64,000 bases of DNA from Pseudomonas japonica (GCF_900188455.1 NZ_FZOL01000001.1:62001-126000); one strand, 5' to 3'; counted from the first letter of the stretch, positions 51,517-61,753 are shown. Notes: generated from the sequence alone by a model not told the origin. Made by a program: numbers and translations.

Positions 51517-53033
51517 AGGGAAGCGTCCTCACCTTCTTCTTCGGGGCTGTCTTCTGCGGGGCTGAGCACGGCTTGCAGAGCCAGGGCGCCGGGGCCCGGT
51601 CCCATCGCGCCACGGGCGGCGCGCTCCTGCTCCAGCAGGCGCTGCGCGCTGGCTTTCTGTTGCGGGTTCAGTTGTGCGTCCAGCGCGCCGGCGAGGGCGG
51701 TGGATTGTTCGCTCGGGTTGGCCTGTGCCAGTTGCGCGAAGACCCAGGCATTGACCGGGTCCTGGCGAATGCCGTGGCCTTCGCTGAACAGCTGGGCCAG
51801 GGCGTAGTCGGCGCTTAGCTGGCCGCCGCGGGCGGCCTGCAGCAGATGGTCGACGGCCTTCTGCGGCTCGACGGTGCCGAGGTAGCCGCGGCGGTAGAGC
51901 TGGCCCAGGTAGTAGTGGGCGCTGATCTCGCCGGCCTGGCCGGCGGCGAGCAGGTGGGTCTCGGCCTTCTGCGCGTCGGCGGGCAGGCTCTTGCCTTCGT
52001 AGTAGAGGCGGCCCAGCAGCAGTTCGGCGCGCGGCTGTTCGGCGGCGCGGCCCTTGTCGAGGTAGCCGAGCAGTTGCTCGCTGTCACCCAGTTCGGGGAA
52101 GTCGTAGAGCAGTTGCGCGAGGCTGACCCAGGATGCCGGGTTCTGCGGAGCGATGTCTTCCAGCAGGGCCTGGGCGGTCTTTTCGTCGGTCTGGCCCAGG
52201 CTGCGGTCGGCGAGCACGCGGGCCACGCTGTCGACCCGGCTGGTCGGGATCTGGCCGCGCTGGTGGGCGCCTTTCAACTGCTCCAGCAGCGCCGCCTGCT
52301 GCTCGGGCTGGGCGCGTTTCTGGTAGACGGTGGCCAGTTCGACGTAGCAGATGTCGGTGCTGTTCAGCGCCGCCTTGCAGATGCGCTCGACCTCGTCGAG
52401 GTGCTGGTCGTAGCTGCCCTGGGTACGGTACAGCAGGACCTGGGCCAGGCCGGCCTCGGCGTGGCCGGCGGCGCGCCATTGGTCGACCTGCTGCTGCGCG
52501 TTGATCCTGGGGAAGCTCTGCGGGTGTTGCAGGTAGAGCATCGCCAGGGGAATCAGGGTATTGCCCTCGCCGGCGGCGAAGGCTTGCTTGAGCAGGGCTT
52601 CGGCTTCCTGGCGTTCGGCGTCGCTGGCGTCCGGCCTGGCGGCGAGCAGGCGGCCGAGGCGCGCCTGGGCGCGGGACGAGGTTTTCGCCGCTTCGCGATA
52701 GGTCGCTTCGGCCTGCTTGAGCCTGGTCGGGTCGCCGGTTTCCATCTGGATATCGGCGAGGCCGACCTGGGCGTCGCTGTAGCCGAGCTCGGCCAGTTGC
52801 CGGTAGTTGCGCTCGGCGGTGGCGGTGTCGCCGTTCTTCAGGGCTTCGTTGGCCAGGCGCTGGTCGGGGAGGCCGGCGCAGCCGCTGAGGGCCAGGGCCA
52901 GCGTCAGGCTGCAAATCATGTGGGGGCAGGCTTTGCGGCCGCTGGCGCGTATGGGGCTTGGCGCCGATCCTGTAGGAGCTGGCTCGCCTGCGAAGGACCG
53001 CAAAGCGGTCCCGATCGGGTCAGGACTGATCAT
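51513..53033 (-). CDS. algK: Alginate secretion TPR lipoprotein AlgK, with REP-derived N-terminal extension
   Basis: 506 residues if started at [10 protein letters not shown] (53033), the only ATG here with a good ribosome-binding site (GGGAG, 8 bases upstream, overlapping the alg44 stop). The alternative Met39 (52919) has no such site and would leave a lipoprotein signal without positive charge ([14 protein letters not shown]). The lipobox Cys is residue 52 (LALSGC), then [18 protein letters not shown] and Sel1/TPR repeats ([35 protein letters not shown]). Residues 8-21 are encoded by a REP sequence read in frame. AlgK localises AlgE and helps assemble the export complex. Confidence 0.88.
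   Translation of the reverse strand: MISPDPIGTALRSFAGEPAPTGSAPSPIRASGRKACPHMICSLTLALALSGCAGLPDQRLANEALKNGDTATAERNYRQLAELGYSDAQVGLADIQMETGDPTRLKQAEATYREAAKTSSRAQARLGRLLAARPDASDAERQEAEALLKQAFAAGEGNTLIPLAMLYLQHPQSFPRINAQQQVDQWRAAGHAEAGLAQVLLYRTQGSYDQHLDEVERICKAALNSTDICYVELATVYQKRAQPEQQAALLEQLKGAHQRGQIPTSRVDSVARVLADRSLGQTDEKTAQALLEDIAPQNPASWVSLAQLLYDFPELGDSEQLLGYLDKGRAAEQPRAELLLGRLYYEGKSLPADAQKAETHLLAAGQAGEISAHYYLGQLYRRGYLGTVEPQKAVDHLLQAARGGQLSADYALAQLFSEGHGIRQDPVNAWVFAQLAQANPSEQSTALAGALDAQLNPQQKASAQRLLEQERAARGAMGPGPGALALQAVLSPAEDSPEEEGEDASL
52971..53012. repeat. REP sequence within the 5' end of algK
   Basis: TGTAGGAGCTGGCTCGCCTGCGAAGGACCGCAAAGCGGTCCC is a clear member of the REP family seen at 12859, 45793 and 57841. 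It lies between the ribosome-binding site and the lipoprotein signal of algK and is free of stop codons in the algK frame. Confidence 0.85.
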
Positions 53034-53046
53034 CGGACAGTCTCCC

Positions 53047-54213
53047 TCAGAGCCCATGCGCCATGGCGCTATCGATCAGCCAGTCGAACGACGGACCACG
53101 CTTGGCATTCACGCTGACCGGACGCCCGGCCATCTCGCTGGGCAGCGCCTCGTCCGGCTTGATCTGCACGCGGATATCCGAAGACAGGTCCGCGCTGTTC
53201 AGGCTGGCGCTGCTGACGATGATCCCGCTGCGTGCCTCGTCGTCGCCGGCGACCTGGAAGTTCACCCGGGTGCCCGGCTTGACGTCGTCGAACTGGCGAT
53301 AGCTGAAGCGCGCATCGACGGTCGGGACATGGGTGCGCGGGATCAGCTGGAAGATCACCGTGCCCTTGGCCGCGTACTGGCCGTCGTCCACCAGTTGGCG
53401 GGCCACGGTGCAGTCGCAGGGGCTGGTGAGGGTGCCGCTCAGTTGCTTGCCGAACAGTTCCTCGACCTTGGCCGGCTGCAGTTGCTGGTCGTCCAGATGG
53501 CCCTTGAGCAGGTCGAGCATGCTGCTGCTGAACGAAGCCAGCGGCGCGCCCTTGACCACCTGCCCGCCGTTCTCCACCAGGGCCTGCAGCGTGCCGTCAC
53601 GGGGCATGGTGACCTGGGTGGTGGGCACGCTGACCACGCCGGCTTCGGCATGGCTGACGAAGTACACGCCGTACACCGATTTGGCGATGAAGCCGAACGC
53701 CGCCACGCCGACCACGAACACGCCGAGGCTGAAGGTCACCGCGCGCAGCCGGCCGAGCGGGCTGAGGCCGCCACCGTCGTGCTTCTGCTTGCGCGCCTTG
53801 GTGAAGTTGTCGCGCTGCAGGGTGCTGAGCACGTCGCCGATGCTGATCAGCTCGCCGGACAGGTGCGAGGTGATCAGGTGGCGCAGGGTGGCGATGTCGC
53901 GCTGTTCGAGGTTCTGGAACTGCACACCGGCACGGCCGCTGGTCGGGTTGAAGGAGCGCACCTGGAACTCGATGTCCATCGACAGGCCGAGGTTGTCGAC
54001 GGTGAACTGCAGGCGCCCGCGCAGCACTTCGCCGATGTTCAGCGGCTGCCTGGCATGGAAGCTGAGGCCGCCGGCGGAGAGGTCCTCGACCTTGGCTTCG
54101 AGGGTCTCGCGGTTCGCGCCCAGGTAGCGCAGCTTCGCCGGGATTTTCACCCGGGCATGCTGGCGCTGGGTCTCGGACTCATGCACGACATTGACGTTCA
54201 CGGCGGTATTCAT
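53047..54213 (-). CDS. alg44: Alginate polymerisation regulator Alg44 (PilZ domain)
   Basis: 388 residues. The N-terminal PilZ domain binds c-di-GMP: Arg17xxxArg21 in QRQHARVKIP and Asp44-x-Ser46-x-x-Gly49 in EDLSAGGLSF. One membrane helix near residues 160-182 (AVTFSLGVFVVGVAAFGFIA) is followed by a periplasmic HlyD-like region. With Alg8 it forms the polymerase, activated by c-di-GMP. Both PilZ motifs are intact, so regulation should be functional. Confidence 0.96.
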   Translation of the reverse strand: MNTAVNVNVVHESETQRQHARVKIPAKLRYLGANRETLEAKVEDLSAGGLSFHARQPLNIGEVLRGRLQFTVDNLGLSMDIEFQVRSFNPTSGRAGVQFQNLEQRDIATLRHLITSHLSGELISIGDVLSTLQRDNFTKARKQKHDGGGLSPLGRLRAVTFSLGVFVVGVAAFGFIAKSVYGVYFVSHAEAGVVSVPTTQVTMPRDGTLQALVENGGQVVKGAPLASFSSSMLDLLKGHLDDQQLQPAKVEELFGKQLSGTLTSPCDCTVARQLVDDGQYAAKGTVIFQLIPRTHVPTVDARFSYRQFDDVKPGTRVNFQVAGDDEARSGIIVSSASLNSADLSSDIRVQIKPDEALPSEMAGRPVSVNAKRGPSFDWLIDSAMAHGL

Positions 54214-54250
54214 GGTGATGTTTTCCTGTTGGATCCGTAGGGGCTGCGAC

Positions 54251-55741
54251 TCACACGACCACGAACAGCACAGCCACGAAGATGCTGGCCGCCGAGAAGG
54301 TCATGGTCCGCGAGGACCAGGTGTTGAACCATTGCTGAAAGCTGGCGAGGTCGCGTTTGAGGGCGGTGGGCTGGCGGGTCCAGGACTGCCGGTCGAGGCG
54401 GAAGAACACGTAGATCTTCATCAGCGCGCCGACGATCTGGTTGTAATAGAGGATCAGCGGATAGGCCGGGCCGATCCGGTGTCCGGAGCACAGCAGCATG
54501 ATGGTCAGGATCAGCCGGGTGATGCCGATCCACAGCAGGTAGGCGAGGATGAACTTGGCGCCGAACTTGAAGCTGGCGATCAGCGCCACGGTCAGGCCGA
54601 GCAGGCTGGTCCACATCGACACGCGCTGGTCGAACAGGACGATGCTGGTGAACAGGCCGAGGCGGCGCATGCCCAGGCCCAGGGCGCGGGAGTTCTGCCG
54701 CAGGTTGTTGCCGTACCAGCGGTACATGAGTTTGCGGCTGGCCTTGAAGAAGCTCTTTTCCGGCGGGTGCTCGACGGTGTTGATGTCGGCGTCGGGCACG
54801 TAGAAGGTGTCGTAGCCCAGGCGCATCAGGCTGAACCAGCTGGACTTGTCGTCGCCGGTGAGGAACTTGAAGCGGCCGAGGCGCCAGTGGTACAGCGAGT
54901 CGCTTTCCACGTCGGCGATGAATTCGGGGTTGGTCACCACGGTGGCGCGGAACATCGACATGCGCCCGGTCATGGTCAGCACGCGCTTGGACAGGGCCAT
55001 GGAGCACATGTTGATGTGGCGCTGGGCGAAGCGCAGCTTGTGCCACTCGCTCATCACGTAGCCGCCGCGCACTTCGCAGAATTCGTTGGTGGTCAGGCCG
55101 CCGACATTGCCGAACAGCTTGAACCAGGGCACGGTCTTGCGCACCACGCCTTCGCCGAGCACGGTGTCGCCGTCGATCACCGCGACCACGGCGTTGTCGT
55201 CCGGCAGGTGGCGGGAGATGGCGCGGAAACCGAAGGCCAGGCCATCGCGCTTGCCGGTCCCGGCGATCCGCACGAAGTCCAGGCTGACCCGCTGCGGCGG
55301 GTTGTACCTGGCCCACAGGCTCTTGATCAGCAGCTCGTCGGACATCTCCACCAGGGAGCAGACCACGGTGGTCGGGTAGCCGCAGTCGATCGCCTCGCGG
55401 ATCACCGAGCTGTAGACCTGGGCGGTGGTCAGGGCGTCGATGCGGAAACTGGTGACCATCAGGTACACGTGCGACGGGTCGGCGGCGGCGCCGAGCTTGC
55501 GCACCTTGCGCCGCAGGCGCGGGTAGACCACGTAGAGGAACAGCATGCCGCGCACGAAGTGGGTCGCGCCCATGGAATAGCGCCAGATGCCGACCGCGCC
55601 GATGAGGAACAGGAAGTCCTTGGAGTCGGGGTCGAACAGGGTATTGGGCAGGGCCAGGGCGATCAGCATGAGCAGGCTCACGTAGAACAGCCAACCGGCG
55701 GCCTGCAGCAGGCCGTGCTTGAGGCTTTGCATGTTCAGCAT
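54251..55741 (-). CDS. alg8: Alginate polymerase glycosyltransferase Alg8
   Basis: 496 residues (ATG at 55741; ATG at 55732 is equally possible). Inner-membrane GT2 family protein with helices near residues 10-60 and 370-490. Catalytic motifs are [13 protein letters not shown] (DxD) and [20 protein letters not shown]. It polymerises GDP-mannuronate into mannuronan. 37 bases before alg44 in the operon. Confidence 0.97.
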   Translation of the reverse strand: MLNMQSLKHGLLQAAGWLFYVSLLMLIALALPNTLFDPDSKDFLFLIGAVGIWRYSMGATHFVRGMLFLYVVYPRLRRKVRKLGAAADPSHVYLMVTSFRIDALTTAQVYSSVIREAIDCGYPTTVVCSLVEMSDELLIKSLWARYNPPQRVSLDFVRIAGTGKRDGLAFGFRAISRHLPDDNAVVAVIDGDTVLGEGVVRKTVPWFKLFGNVGGLTTNEFCEVRGGYVMSEWHKLRFAQRHINMCSMALSKRVLTMTGRMSMFRATVVTNPEFIADVESDSLYHWRLGRFKFLTGDDKSSWFSLMRLGYDTFYVPDADINTVEHPPEKSFFKASRKLMYRWYGNNLRQNSRALGLGMRRLGLFTSIVLFDQRVSMWTSLLGLTVALIASFKFGAKFILAYLLWIGITRLILTIMLLCSGHRIGPAYPLILYYNQIVGALMKIYVFFRLDRQSWTRQPTALKRDLASFQQWFNTWSSRTMTFSAASIFVAVLFVVV

Positions 55742-55802
55742 CCGTATCGGTGACGGGACGTTCGGAGAAGCGCGCGGGGCCGGCTGGCCCCGCGCGGTCT
55801 GC

Positions 55803-57119
55803 TTACCAGCAGATACCTTCGGTACGGCTGGTCGCGCAGGTGGCCTTGCTCATGAAGCCCACCAGGTCGATGACCTGCTTGCCGGCCGGGGCCTGTTGGG
55901 CGAGGGCACGGAACTGCTCGTCGCGGTTGCCCAGGACGATGATCTCGGCGTCGTCGATGACCTTCTGGAAATCGGCGTTGAGCAGGGACGAGACGTGGGG
56001 GATCTTCGACTCGATGTAGTCCTTGTTGGCACCATGGACCCGGGCGTACTGCACGTTCTGGTCGTAGATGTTCAGCTCGTAGCCCTTGCCGATCAGGCGC
56101 TCGGCCAGTTCCACCAGCGGGCTTTCGCGCAGGTCGTCGGTGCCGGCCTTGAAGCTCAGGCCGAGCAGGGCGACCTTGCGCTTGTCGTGGCTTTCGATGA
56201 TGTCGAAGGCGTTCTGCACCTGGGATTCGTTGCTGCGCATCAGCGAGTCGAGCAGCGGGGCTTTCACGTCGAGGCTGCCGGCGCGGTAGGTGAGGGCGCG
56301 GACGTCCTTGGGCAGGCACGAGCCGCCGAAGGCGAAGCCCGGGCGCATGTAGTACTGCGACAGGTTCAGGGCCTTGTCCTGGCAGACCACGTCCATCACT
56401 TCGCGGCCGTCGACGCCCACCGCCTTGGCGATGTTGCCGATCTCGTTGGCGAAGGTGACCTTGGTCGCGTGCCAGACGTTGCAGGTGTACTTGATCATCT
56501 CGGCGACTTCGATGTCCTTGCGGATGATCGGTGCGTCGAGTTCTTCGTAGAGGGCCTGGAGTACGTCGCCGCTGGCGCGGTCCAGTTCACCGATGACGGT
56601 CATCGGCGGCTGGTCGTAGTCCTTGATCGCGGTGCTTTCGCGGAGGAATTCGGGGTTCACCGCGACGCCGAAGTCGACCCCGGCCTTTTTCCCGGAGCAG
56701 TCTTCGAGGATCGGGATCACCACGTTCTTCACCGTGCCCGGCAGCACGGTGCTGCGTACCACGATGGTGTGGCGGCTGGCTTTCTCGCGCAGGACGAAGC
56801 CGATCTCGCGGCACACCGACTCGATGTATTCGAGGCCGAGGTCACCGTTCTTCTTGCTCGGGGTGCCGACGCAGATCATCGACAGGTCGCTGTCGCGGAT
56901 GGCCTGGGAAAAGTCGGTGGTGCCACGCAGGCGGCCGTTGGCGATGCCCTGTTGCAGCAGGGTTTCCAGGCCAGGCTCGACGATCGGCGATTTGCCCTGA
57001 TTGATCAGATCGATCTTGGTCGCGGACACATCCACGCCGATGACCTCATGGCCGCGGGCGGACAGGCAACCGGCACAGACCGCACCCACATAACCCAAAC
57101 CAAAGATGCTGATACGCAT
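55803..57119 (-). CDS. algD: GDP-mannose 6-dehydrogenase AlgD
   Basis: 438 residues, start [23 protein letters not shown] lies 5 bases upstream, favouring this ATG over that at 57128. It oxidises GDP-mannose to GDP-mannuronate, the committed step. The NAD-binding GLGYVG motif, [13 protein letters not shown] and the catalytic Cys in [12 protein letters not shown] are present. It is the first gene of the twelve-gene operon, preceded by a leader of about 430 bases and an AlgU-type promoter. Confidence 0.98.
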   Translation of the reverse strand: MRISIFGLGYVGAVCAGCLSARGHEVIGVDVSATKIDLINQGKSPIVEPGLETLLQQGIANGRLRGTTDFSQAIRDSDLSMICVGTPSKKNGDLGLEYIESVCREIGFVLREKASRHTIVVRSTVLPGTVKNVVIPILEDCSGKKAGVDFGVAVNPEFLRESTAIKDYDQPPMTVIGELDRASGDVLQALYEELDAPIIRKDIEVAEMIKYTCNVWHATKVTFANEIGNIAKAVGVDGREVMDVVCQDKALNLSQYYMRPGFAFGGSCLPKDVRALTYRAGSLDVKAPLLDSLMRSNESQVQNAFDIIESHDKRKVALLGLSFKAGTDDLRESPLVELAERLIGKGYELNIYDQNVQYARVHGANKDYIESKIPHVSSLLNADFQKVIDDAEIIVLGNRDEQFRALAQQAPAGKQVIDLVGFMSKATCATSRTEGICW

Positions 57120-57553
57120 CGCATTCACCTCATGTAGTTAGCTACGCCGATTCCCTTCAAAGAACCGGACCGGGTTGAATTACCAGCCGTTTTCCAGGCG
57201 CACGACGCCGCTCCGTTAGTTCGCGGTGTCGAACGCAGGCATAAGTAAGTTGTGAGCGCTAAAACAGGTGCACTCGAACAAGGCAGGCAAAAGCCTTAAA
57301 ACGGGGCATGCCCCAAACGTTGGCCGTCTTTATTGCAGTACCCATCTTTCGATACTGCAGTGCTTGTTTTTTCAAGTGGATAAAATCCTTTGAAATCAAC
57401 CACTAGGACGAATTTTTAGGGCGTCTTCTCCTGAGCCTGAGCGGCGCGCCGGAGGGGTTCCGGGCGGGGCTCACCGAAGGTCCGTACAACTTCCAATGGG
57501 GACGATTTGTTATGTAAGTCATTTCTCACATGGAGCGCGAAAATCGTTACGGG
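57120..57553 (-). other. Untranslated leader of algD mRNA (inferred)
   Basis: The stretch between the predicted AlgU promoter and algD holds no credible gene. It contains a perfect 12-base palindrome GGGGCATGCCCC at 57303-57314. P. aeruginosa algD also has a long leader (several hundred bases). Several GGA triplets are present, as would be needed for RsmA-type control, but none stands out. Confidence 0.55.
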
Positions 57554-57557
57554 TGGT

Positions 57558-57585
57558 ATGAGCGGACGAACAGGGGAGAAGTTCC
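57558..57585 (-). promoter_or_regulatory. AlgU (sigma-22) type algD promoter
   Basis: On the minus strand, GGAACTT (the GAACTT box is the complement of 57580-57585) is followed by a 17-base spacer and TCATA (complement of 57558-57562). This fits the AlgU/RpoE -35 GAACTT and degenerate -10 of algD promoters. Transcription would begin near 57550. Confidence 0.75.
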
Positions 57586-57753
57586 GGGGGTGGCAAAGTG
57601 CTGGTGAAAGATTTTTTAATATTTTTTCCGATGGCGATACTTTCAATCTGATAGCACGCGGGAGTTTCACCCCTATATATAAAGGGCGAACTTGAGGTGG
57701 GATGGTTTTATGCCAGTACGTGAAAAGATTTCAGGATTTTTCGTCAAAAAACT

Positions 57754-57762
57754 ACGAACGGT
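57754..57762 (-). promoter_or_regulatory. Candidate AlgR site upstream of algD
   Basis: ACCGTTCGT on the minus strand, about 200 bases upstream of the predicted start point. It matches the CCGTTCGT core of AlgR-binding sequences. The surrounding region (57590-57790) is markedly AT-rich compared with the rest of the window, as for other heavily regulated algD promoters. Confidence 0.5.
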
Positions 57763-57840
57763 CTTATGGCGTTTTGCGATAACGGCGTGGTGGTGGTTTT
57801 ATGGCGCTGGTTTTTTGGCTAAATCTGGGTTTATGACTGG

Positions 57841-57949
57841 CCTGTAGGAGCGTGGCTTGCCCGCGAAAGGACCGCAAAGCGGTCCCCGATAGCACTGAGA
57901 TCCGGGACCGCCATGCGGTCCTTTCGCGGGCAAGCCACGCTCCTACAGG
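57841..57949. repeat. REPIN between yaaA and the algD regulatory region
   Basis: Two 46-base REP arms (57841-57886 and 57904-57949) are inverted copies with two mismatches and a 17-base spacer. It lies 24 bases after the yaaA stop and probably marks its 3' end. Confidence 0.88.
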
Positions 57950-57973
57950 TCCAAGCCAGCTCAGTTGCGGTGA

Positions 57974-58753
57974 TCAATCGACCGGGTGATCCCGCAGGAA
58001 CACCAGGTTGTCCACCTTCGACAGCTCGGCACTGTAGTAGTAGCCCTGCACGTCGAACTGCTTGAGCTTCTCCGGGTCCGCGATCCGCTCCTGGATCACG
58101 AAGCGGCTCATCAGGCCGCGGGCCTTCTTCGCATAGAAGCTGATGATCTTGTACTGGCCGTTCTTCTGGTCGCGGAACTCGGTGTTGATCACCCGTGCCT
58201 TCAGGGCGCTGCGTTTCACCGCGCTGAAGTATTCGTTGCTGGCCAGGTTCAGCAGCAGGTCGTCGCCCTGGTCGGCCAGGGCCTGGTTCAGCCATTCGCT
58301 GATCCGCGTGCCCCAGAACGCATACAGGTCCTTGCCGCGGGCGTTGGCCAGCTTGGTGCCCATTTCCAGGCGATAGGGCTGCATCAGGTCCAGCGGACGC
58401 AACAGGCCATACAGGCCGGAGAGCATGCGCAGATGCGCCTGGGCATGGCTGAAGTCGTCTTCGCTCAGGCTCTCGGCATCCAGCCCGGTGTACACATCGC
58501 CCTTGAAGGCCAGCAGCGCCTGCTTGGCGTTGGCCGGGGTGAACTGCGGGGTCCAGCTGCCGAAGCGCGCGGCGTTGAGGCCGGCGAGCTTGTCGGAGAG
58601 GTGCATCAGTTCGCTGATCTGCGCCGGCGACAGTTCGCGCAGTTGCAGGATCAGTTCCTGGGAGTCGTCCAGGTATTGCGGCAGGGTGTGCCGTGCGGTC
58701 ACCGGCGGGGTGTCGTAATCGAGGGTCTTGGCGGGGGAAATCACCGTCAGCAT
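57974..58753 (-). CDS. yaaA: Peroxide stress protein YaaA
   Basis: 259 residues. YaaA family throughout: [57 protein letters not shown] (conserved family blocks between residues 100 and 190) and [15 protein letters not shown]. In E. coli it limits free iron and Fenton damage during H2O2 stress. It is a single-gene unit next to the alginate regulatory region. Confidence 0.93.
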   Translation of the reverse strand: MLTVISPAKTLDYDTPPVTARHTLPQYLDDSQELILQLRELSPAQISELMHLSDKLAGLNAARFGSWTPQFTPANAKQALLAFKGDVYTGLDAESLSEDDFSHAQAHLRMLSGLYGLLRPLDLMQPYRLEMGTKLANARGKDLYAFWGTRISEWLNQALADQGDDLLLNLASNEYFSAVKRSALKARVINTEFRDQKNGQYKIISFYAKKARGLMSRFVIQERIADPEKLKQFDVQGYYYSAELSKVDNLVFLRDHPVD

Positions 58754-58865
58754 GGGGTCGGCTCCTTGAATCGTCGGGCGATTCTACGGGGCAGGGCGGA
58801 TGTTCTCCAGCTATCGCGGCGATAGGCGGACGCGCTGCTATAGTGCCCGGCGGATCAACCGATGA

Positions 58866-60002
58866 GTGTTCACCGTGCGCCTAGTCCTCGTTGCCCTGAC
58901 CGCCTTGCTCGCCTTCGGCGTCCAGGCCGCCCCGCAGCCGATCGCCATTTTCGACCGCGGCCACTGGCCGGAAACCCTCGAGACCCCGGTGCTGTTCGAT
59001 GTCGCCTCGCGGGCCGAGATTCTTTCGTTCGCCCGCGTGCTGAGCGAAACCGAGTCCCTCGACGACGCGACCCTGACCGCGCGCCTGCAACTGCGCCAGG
59101 CCAACCTGCCGATGGTCCGCGAACTGCGCGAGCGCCTCTGGGGCATGCTCTGGCGCAACTACGCCATGGCCCAGCAGAGCTGCGAGCAGGATGCTTCGTT
59201 CTGCTACGCCGTCGACAACCTCGGCGACCTGCGCCGCACCGCCGCCACCTTCACCGTCGAGGCCGGTTCCTTCTATGCCGGCTGGGCCGAGCCGAGCCGG
59301 CAGTTCCATTTCGCCTACCTCAATGAACTGCTGCGCAAGGCCGCGCTGTTTCCGCAGACCGCCAGCGAAGTGGCGTTCTTCTCGCTGCAGGAGGTCAGCG
59401 GCGACCGTCTCAACGACCGTGTGTTCCTGCTCAGCTTCGACGGTGGCCCGAGCGTGGTTCCCGGCACCACCGAAGCCCTGACCACGTTCCTGCGCAAGCA
59501 GAGGCTGAAGGGCCTGTTCTTCGTCCTCGGGCAGAACCTGCAGAGCCGTCGCGACAAGCAATCGATGCAGGCCCTGCGGGATGTCTATCGCGGCCAGTGC
59601 GTCGGTACCCAGGGCTGGCAGTACCGCTCCCATGCGCAGTGGCAGGACTGGGAGGATTCGGTGATACGCGGTGCGGCGCGGGCGCAGAGCGATCTGCCGG
59701 AGCAGTACGTACCGCTGTTCCGCCCGCCTTACGGCCAGCGCCGTGCCGACAGCCCGGCCTTTTTCGCCAGCCAGAACCTGCGGGTCACCCTGTGGGACAT
59801 CGACGCCCAGGACCTCAGCCCGCTCACCGCCGAACAGTCGGCGCAACGCACCCTGACCCTGATGCTGCTGTGGCGCCGCGGCCTGATCCAGTTGCATGAC
59901 GGCCAGCCGAAGGCGCAGCAGGTGGTGACCTGGTTGCTGAGCAATACGGCGCAGAGTGGGATTGGTTGGGAAGGTTGCAGGGACTTTGCCGAGCGGCAAT
60001 GA
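58866..60002 (+). CDS. Polysaccharide-deacetylase-fold protein with degenerate active site
   Basis: 378 residues with a GTG start (58866; GTG 58875 is the alternative) and a signal peptide (LVLVALTALLAFGVQAA). The NodB-type domain covers about residues 185-370: LLSFDGGPS, FFVLGQNLQS, LFRPPYG, TLWDIDAQD and LIQLHDG. In active enzymes the first motif is TFDDGP and a later HxxxH binds the metal. Here the second Asp is Gly and the expected His pair (VGTQGWQYRSHAQW) is not in register, so metal-dependent deacetylation may be lost. Residues 20-180 are a helical domain I do not recognise. Confidence 0.75.
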   Translation: MFTVRLVLVALTALLAFGVQAAPQPIAIFDRGHWPETLETPVLFDVASRAEILSFARVLSETESLDDATLTARLQLRQANLPMVRELRERLWGMLWRNYAMAQQSCEQDASFCYAVDNLGDLRRTAATFTVEAGSFYAGWAEPSRQFHFAYLNELLRKAALFPQTASEVAFFSLQEVSGDRLNDRVFLLSFDGGPSVVPGTTEALTTFLRKQRLKGLFFVLGQNLQSRRDKQSMQALRDVYRGQCVGTQGWQYRSHAQWQDWEDSVIRGAARAQSDLPEQYVPLFRPPYGQRRADSPAFFASQNLRVTLWDIDAQDLSPLTAEQSAQRTLTLMLLWRRGLIQLHDGQPKAQQVVTWLLSNTAQSGIGWEGCRDFAERQ

Positions 60003-60318
60003 AGAAGGCTTTGGCGTGCTGGAGGAAACGTTTCAACGAGGTCCAATCATGACTGTAGTCGTGCTTTTCCCACGCGCCAAGGGCTATTCGTCAAACCGAA
60101 AAATAAACTTCACTTACATGCAAAAACGCTTTTTCCGGTAATGGTTTTTGCGGTATGTAGGAGTCAGACAGCCGAATCCTGCAGCCAGGTGGCGTCTTCC
60201 GGACACTCACAGTGCAGGTGCGCTTCCCGCCCGTAACGACGCGGATACGGGGAGAACGGCGGTCACTCTGCGATGCGGCAGTAGCGCATCGTGTAGCTCC
60301 CACACAAGGTGACCGAGT
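60003..60318. other. Gene-free interval before the PhoH-family gene
   Basis: 316 bases without a credible ORF. It contains weak inverted repeats only: CAAAAAC/GTTTTTG (60121-60127 and 60144-60150) and CGATGCG/CGCATCG (60271-60277 and 60285-60291). The phoH-family promoter must lie here but no clear -35/-10 pair stands out. Confidence 0.5.
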
Positions 60319-61713
60319 ATGGATGACCAAGGACGCACTTCTTCCTCCAACCAGCCAATCCTCTATGTGTTGGATACCAACGTCCTGATTCACGACCCCA
60401 ACGCCCTGCTCAATTTCGAAGAACACCACGTCGCCATTCCGATGACGGTGCTGGAGGAACTCGACAAGCTCAAGACCGGTAAACACACCGTCGCCGCCGA
60501 ATGTCGCCAGGCCATCCGCCTGATCGACCAGACCCTGGGCGATGCGACGCCGTCCGATGTCGAGCTGGGTGTGCCGATCCAGCGCGGCAAGAGCGGTCCG
60601 AAGGGTTCCCTGTCGATCCTGATGACCGCGCGTACCGAGCCCAATCGCCTGCTGCCGGAGCACCTCAACGACAACATCATCATCAACCAGGTCCTGGACT
60701 TGCGCGCCAAGCACAAGGACCGCGACGTGGTGCTGGTGACCAAAGACATCAACATGCGCCTCAAGGCCCGCGCTTGTGGGATCGCGGCAGAGGACTACAG
60801 CACCGACCAACTGGTTGACGACGTCAGCCTGCTGTCCAAGGGCTATCACTCGGTCACCGGTTCGTTCTGGGATCGGGTCGCCAAGGTCGAGACCCGTCAG
60901 GAGCGCGGTCGCACCTGGCACCGGGTACAACTGATCGACAACCTGCCGGCGGTGCATGTCAACGAGTTCATCATCGATGAGCAGGGGTTCGTCGGCTGGA
61001 TCAAGGCCATCAAGGACAGCGAACTGCTGCTCCTCGACCTGCATCAGGAACCGCTGCTGCACCAGGAAGCCTGGGGCCTGAAACCGCGGGACATTCATCA
61101 GGGCCTGGCGCTGTTCGCCTTGCTCGACCCGGACATCCACCTGGTCAACCTGACCGGTGCCGCCGGTTCCGGCAAGACCATCCTGGCCCTGGCCGCGGCC
61201 ATCGAGCAGACCATGGTCAGCAAGCGTTACCGGCGCATCATCGCCACTCGCAGCGTGCAGGGCCTGGACCAGGAGATCGGCTTCCTGCCCGGCACCGAGG
61301 CGGAAAAAATGGAGCCCTGGCTCGGCGCCATCACCGATAACCTCGAAGCCCTGCACATGGACGACGAGAGCACTCACGGCAGTGTCGAATACATTCTCGA
61401 AAGGGTGCCGCTGCAGTTCAAATCGCTGAACTACATCCGCGGACGCAGCTTCCAGCAGAGCCTGATCCTGATCGACGAATGCCAGAACCTCACCCCGCAC
61501 CAGATGAAAACCATCATCACCCGTGCCGGCGCCGGTTCGAAGGTGATCTGCCTGGGCAACCTGGCGCAGATCGACACCCCCTACCTGTCGGCCACCAGCT
61601 CCGGCCTGACCTACCTCACCGAGCGCTTCAAGGACTTCCCCAACGGGGTGCACATCACCCTGCAAGGGGTACCACGGTCGATTCTCGCCGAATACGCGGA
61701 GTCCCATCTGTAG
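60319..61713 (+). CDS. PIN-PhoH ATPase (PhoH2-like)
   Basis: 464 residues. The N-terminal PIN ribonuclease domain (VLDTNVLIHDPNALLNFEE, residues 15-33, with acidic residues through VVLVTKDINMRLKA) is fused to a PhoH ATPase domain with Walker A GAAGSGKT (about residue 280) and Walker B LILIDECQN (about 388). PhoH2-type proteins act as ATP-dependent RNA helicase/RNases. A strong terminator follows 8 bases after the stop. Confidence 0.9.
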   Translation: MDDQGRTSSSNQPILYVLDTNVLIHDPNALLNFEEHHVAIPMTVLEELDKLKTGKHTVAAECRQAIRLIDQTLGDATPSDVELGVPIQRGKSGPKGSLSILMTARTEPNRLLPEHLNDNIIINQVLDLRAKHKDRDVVLVTKDINMRLKARACGIAAEDYSTDQLVDDVSLLSKGYHSVTGSFWDRVAKVETRQERGRTWHRVQLIDNLPAVHVNEFIIDEQGFVGWIKAIKDSELLLLDLHQEPLLHQEAWGLKPRDIHQGLALFALLDPDIHLVNLTGAAGSGKTILALAAAIEQTMVSKRYRRIIATRSVQGLDQEIGFLPGTEAEKMEPWLGAITDNLEALHMDDESTHGSVEYILERVPLQFKSLNYIRGRSFQQSLILIDECQNLTPHQMKTIITRAGAGSKVICLGNLAQIDTPYLSATSSGLTYLTERFKDFPNGVHITLQGVPRSILAEYAESHL

Positions 61714-61721
61714 ACCAGCCC

Positions 61722-61753
61722 GCCGGGCGGCCTCGTGCCGTCCGGCTTTTTTT
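61722..61753 (+). terminator. Intrinsic terminator of the PhoH-family gene
   Basis: GCCGGGCGGC-CTCGT-GCCGTCCGGC (one mismatch in the stem) followed by seven T. Located 8 bases after the stop codon and 60 bases before moaC. Confidence 0.88.

Noticed and set aside
48361..51807. A 1148-residue open frame on the plus strand across algG and algE
   Set aside because: It is antisense to well-supported alginate genes in a high-GC region, where third-position bias keeps the opposite frame open. It has low-complexity Val/Ala/Gly/His/Gln composition and no recognisable domain.
57507..57695. A 62-residue plus-strand open frame in the algD upstream region
   Set aside because: It lies over the algD promoter region, is AT-rich, and has no homology I recognise and no good ribosome-binding site.
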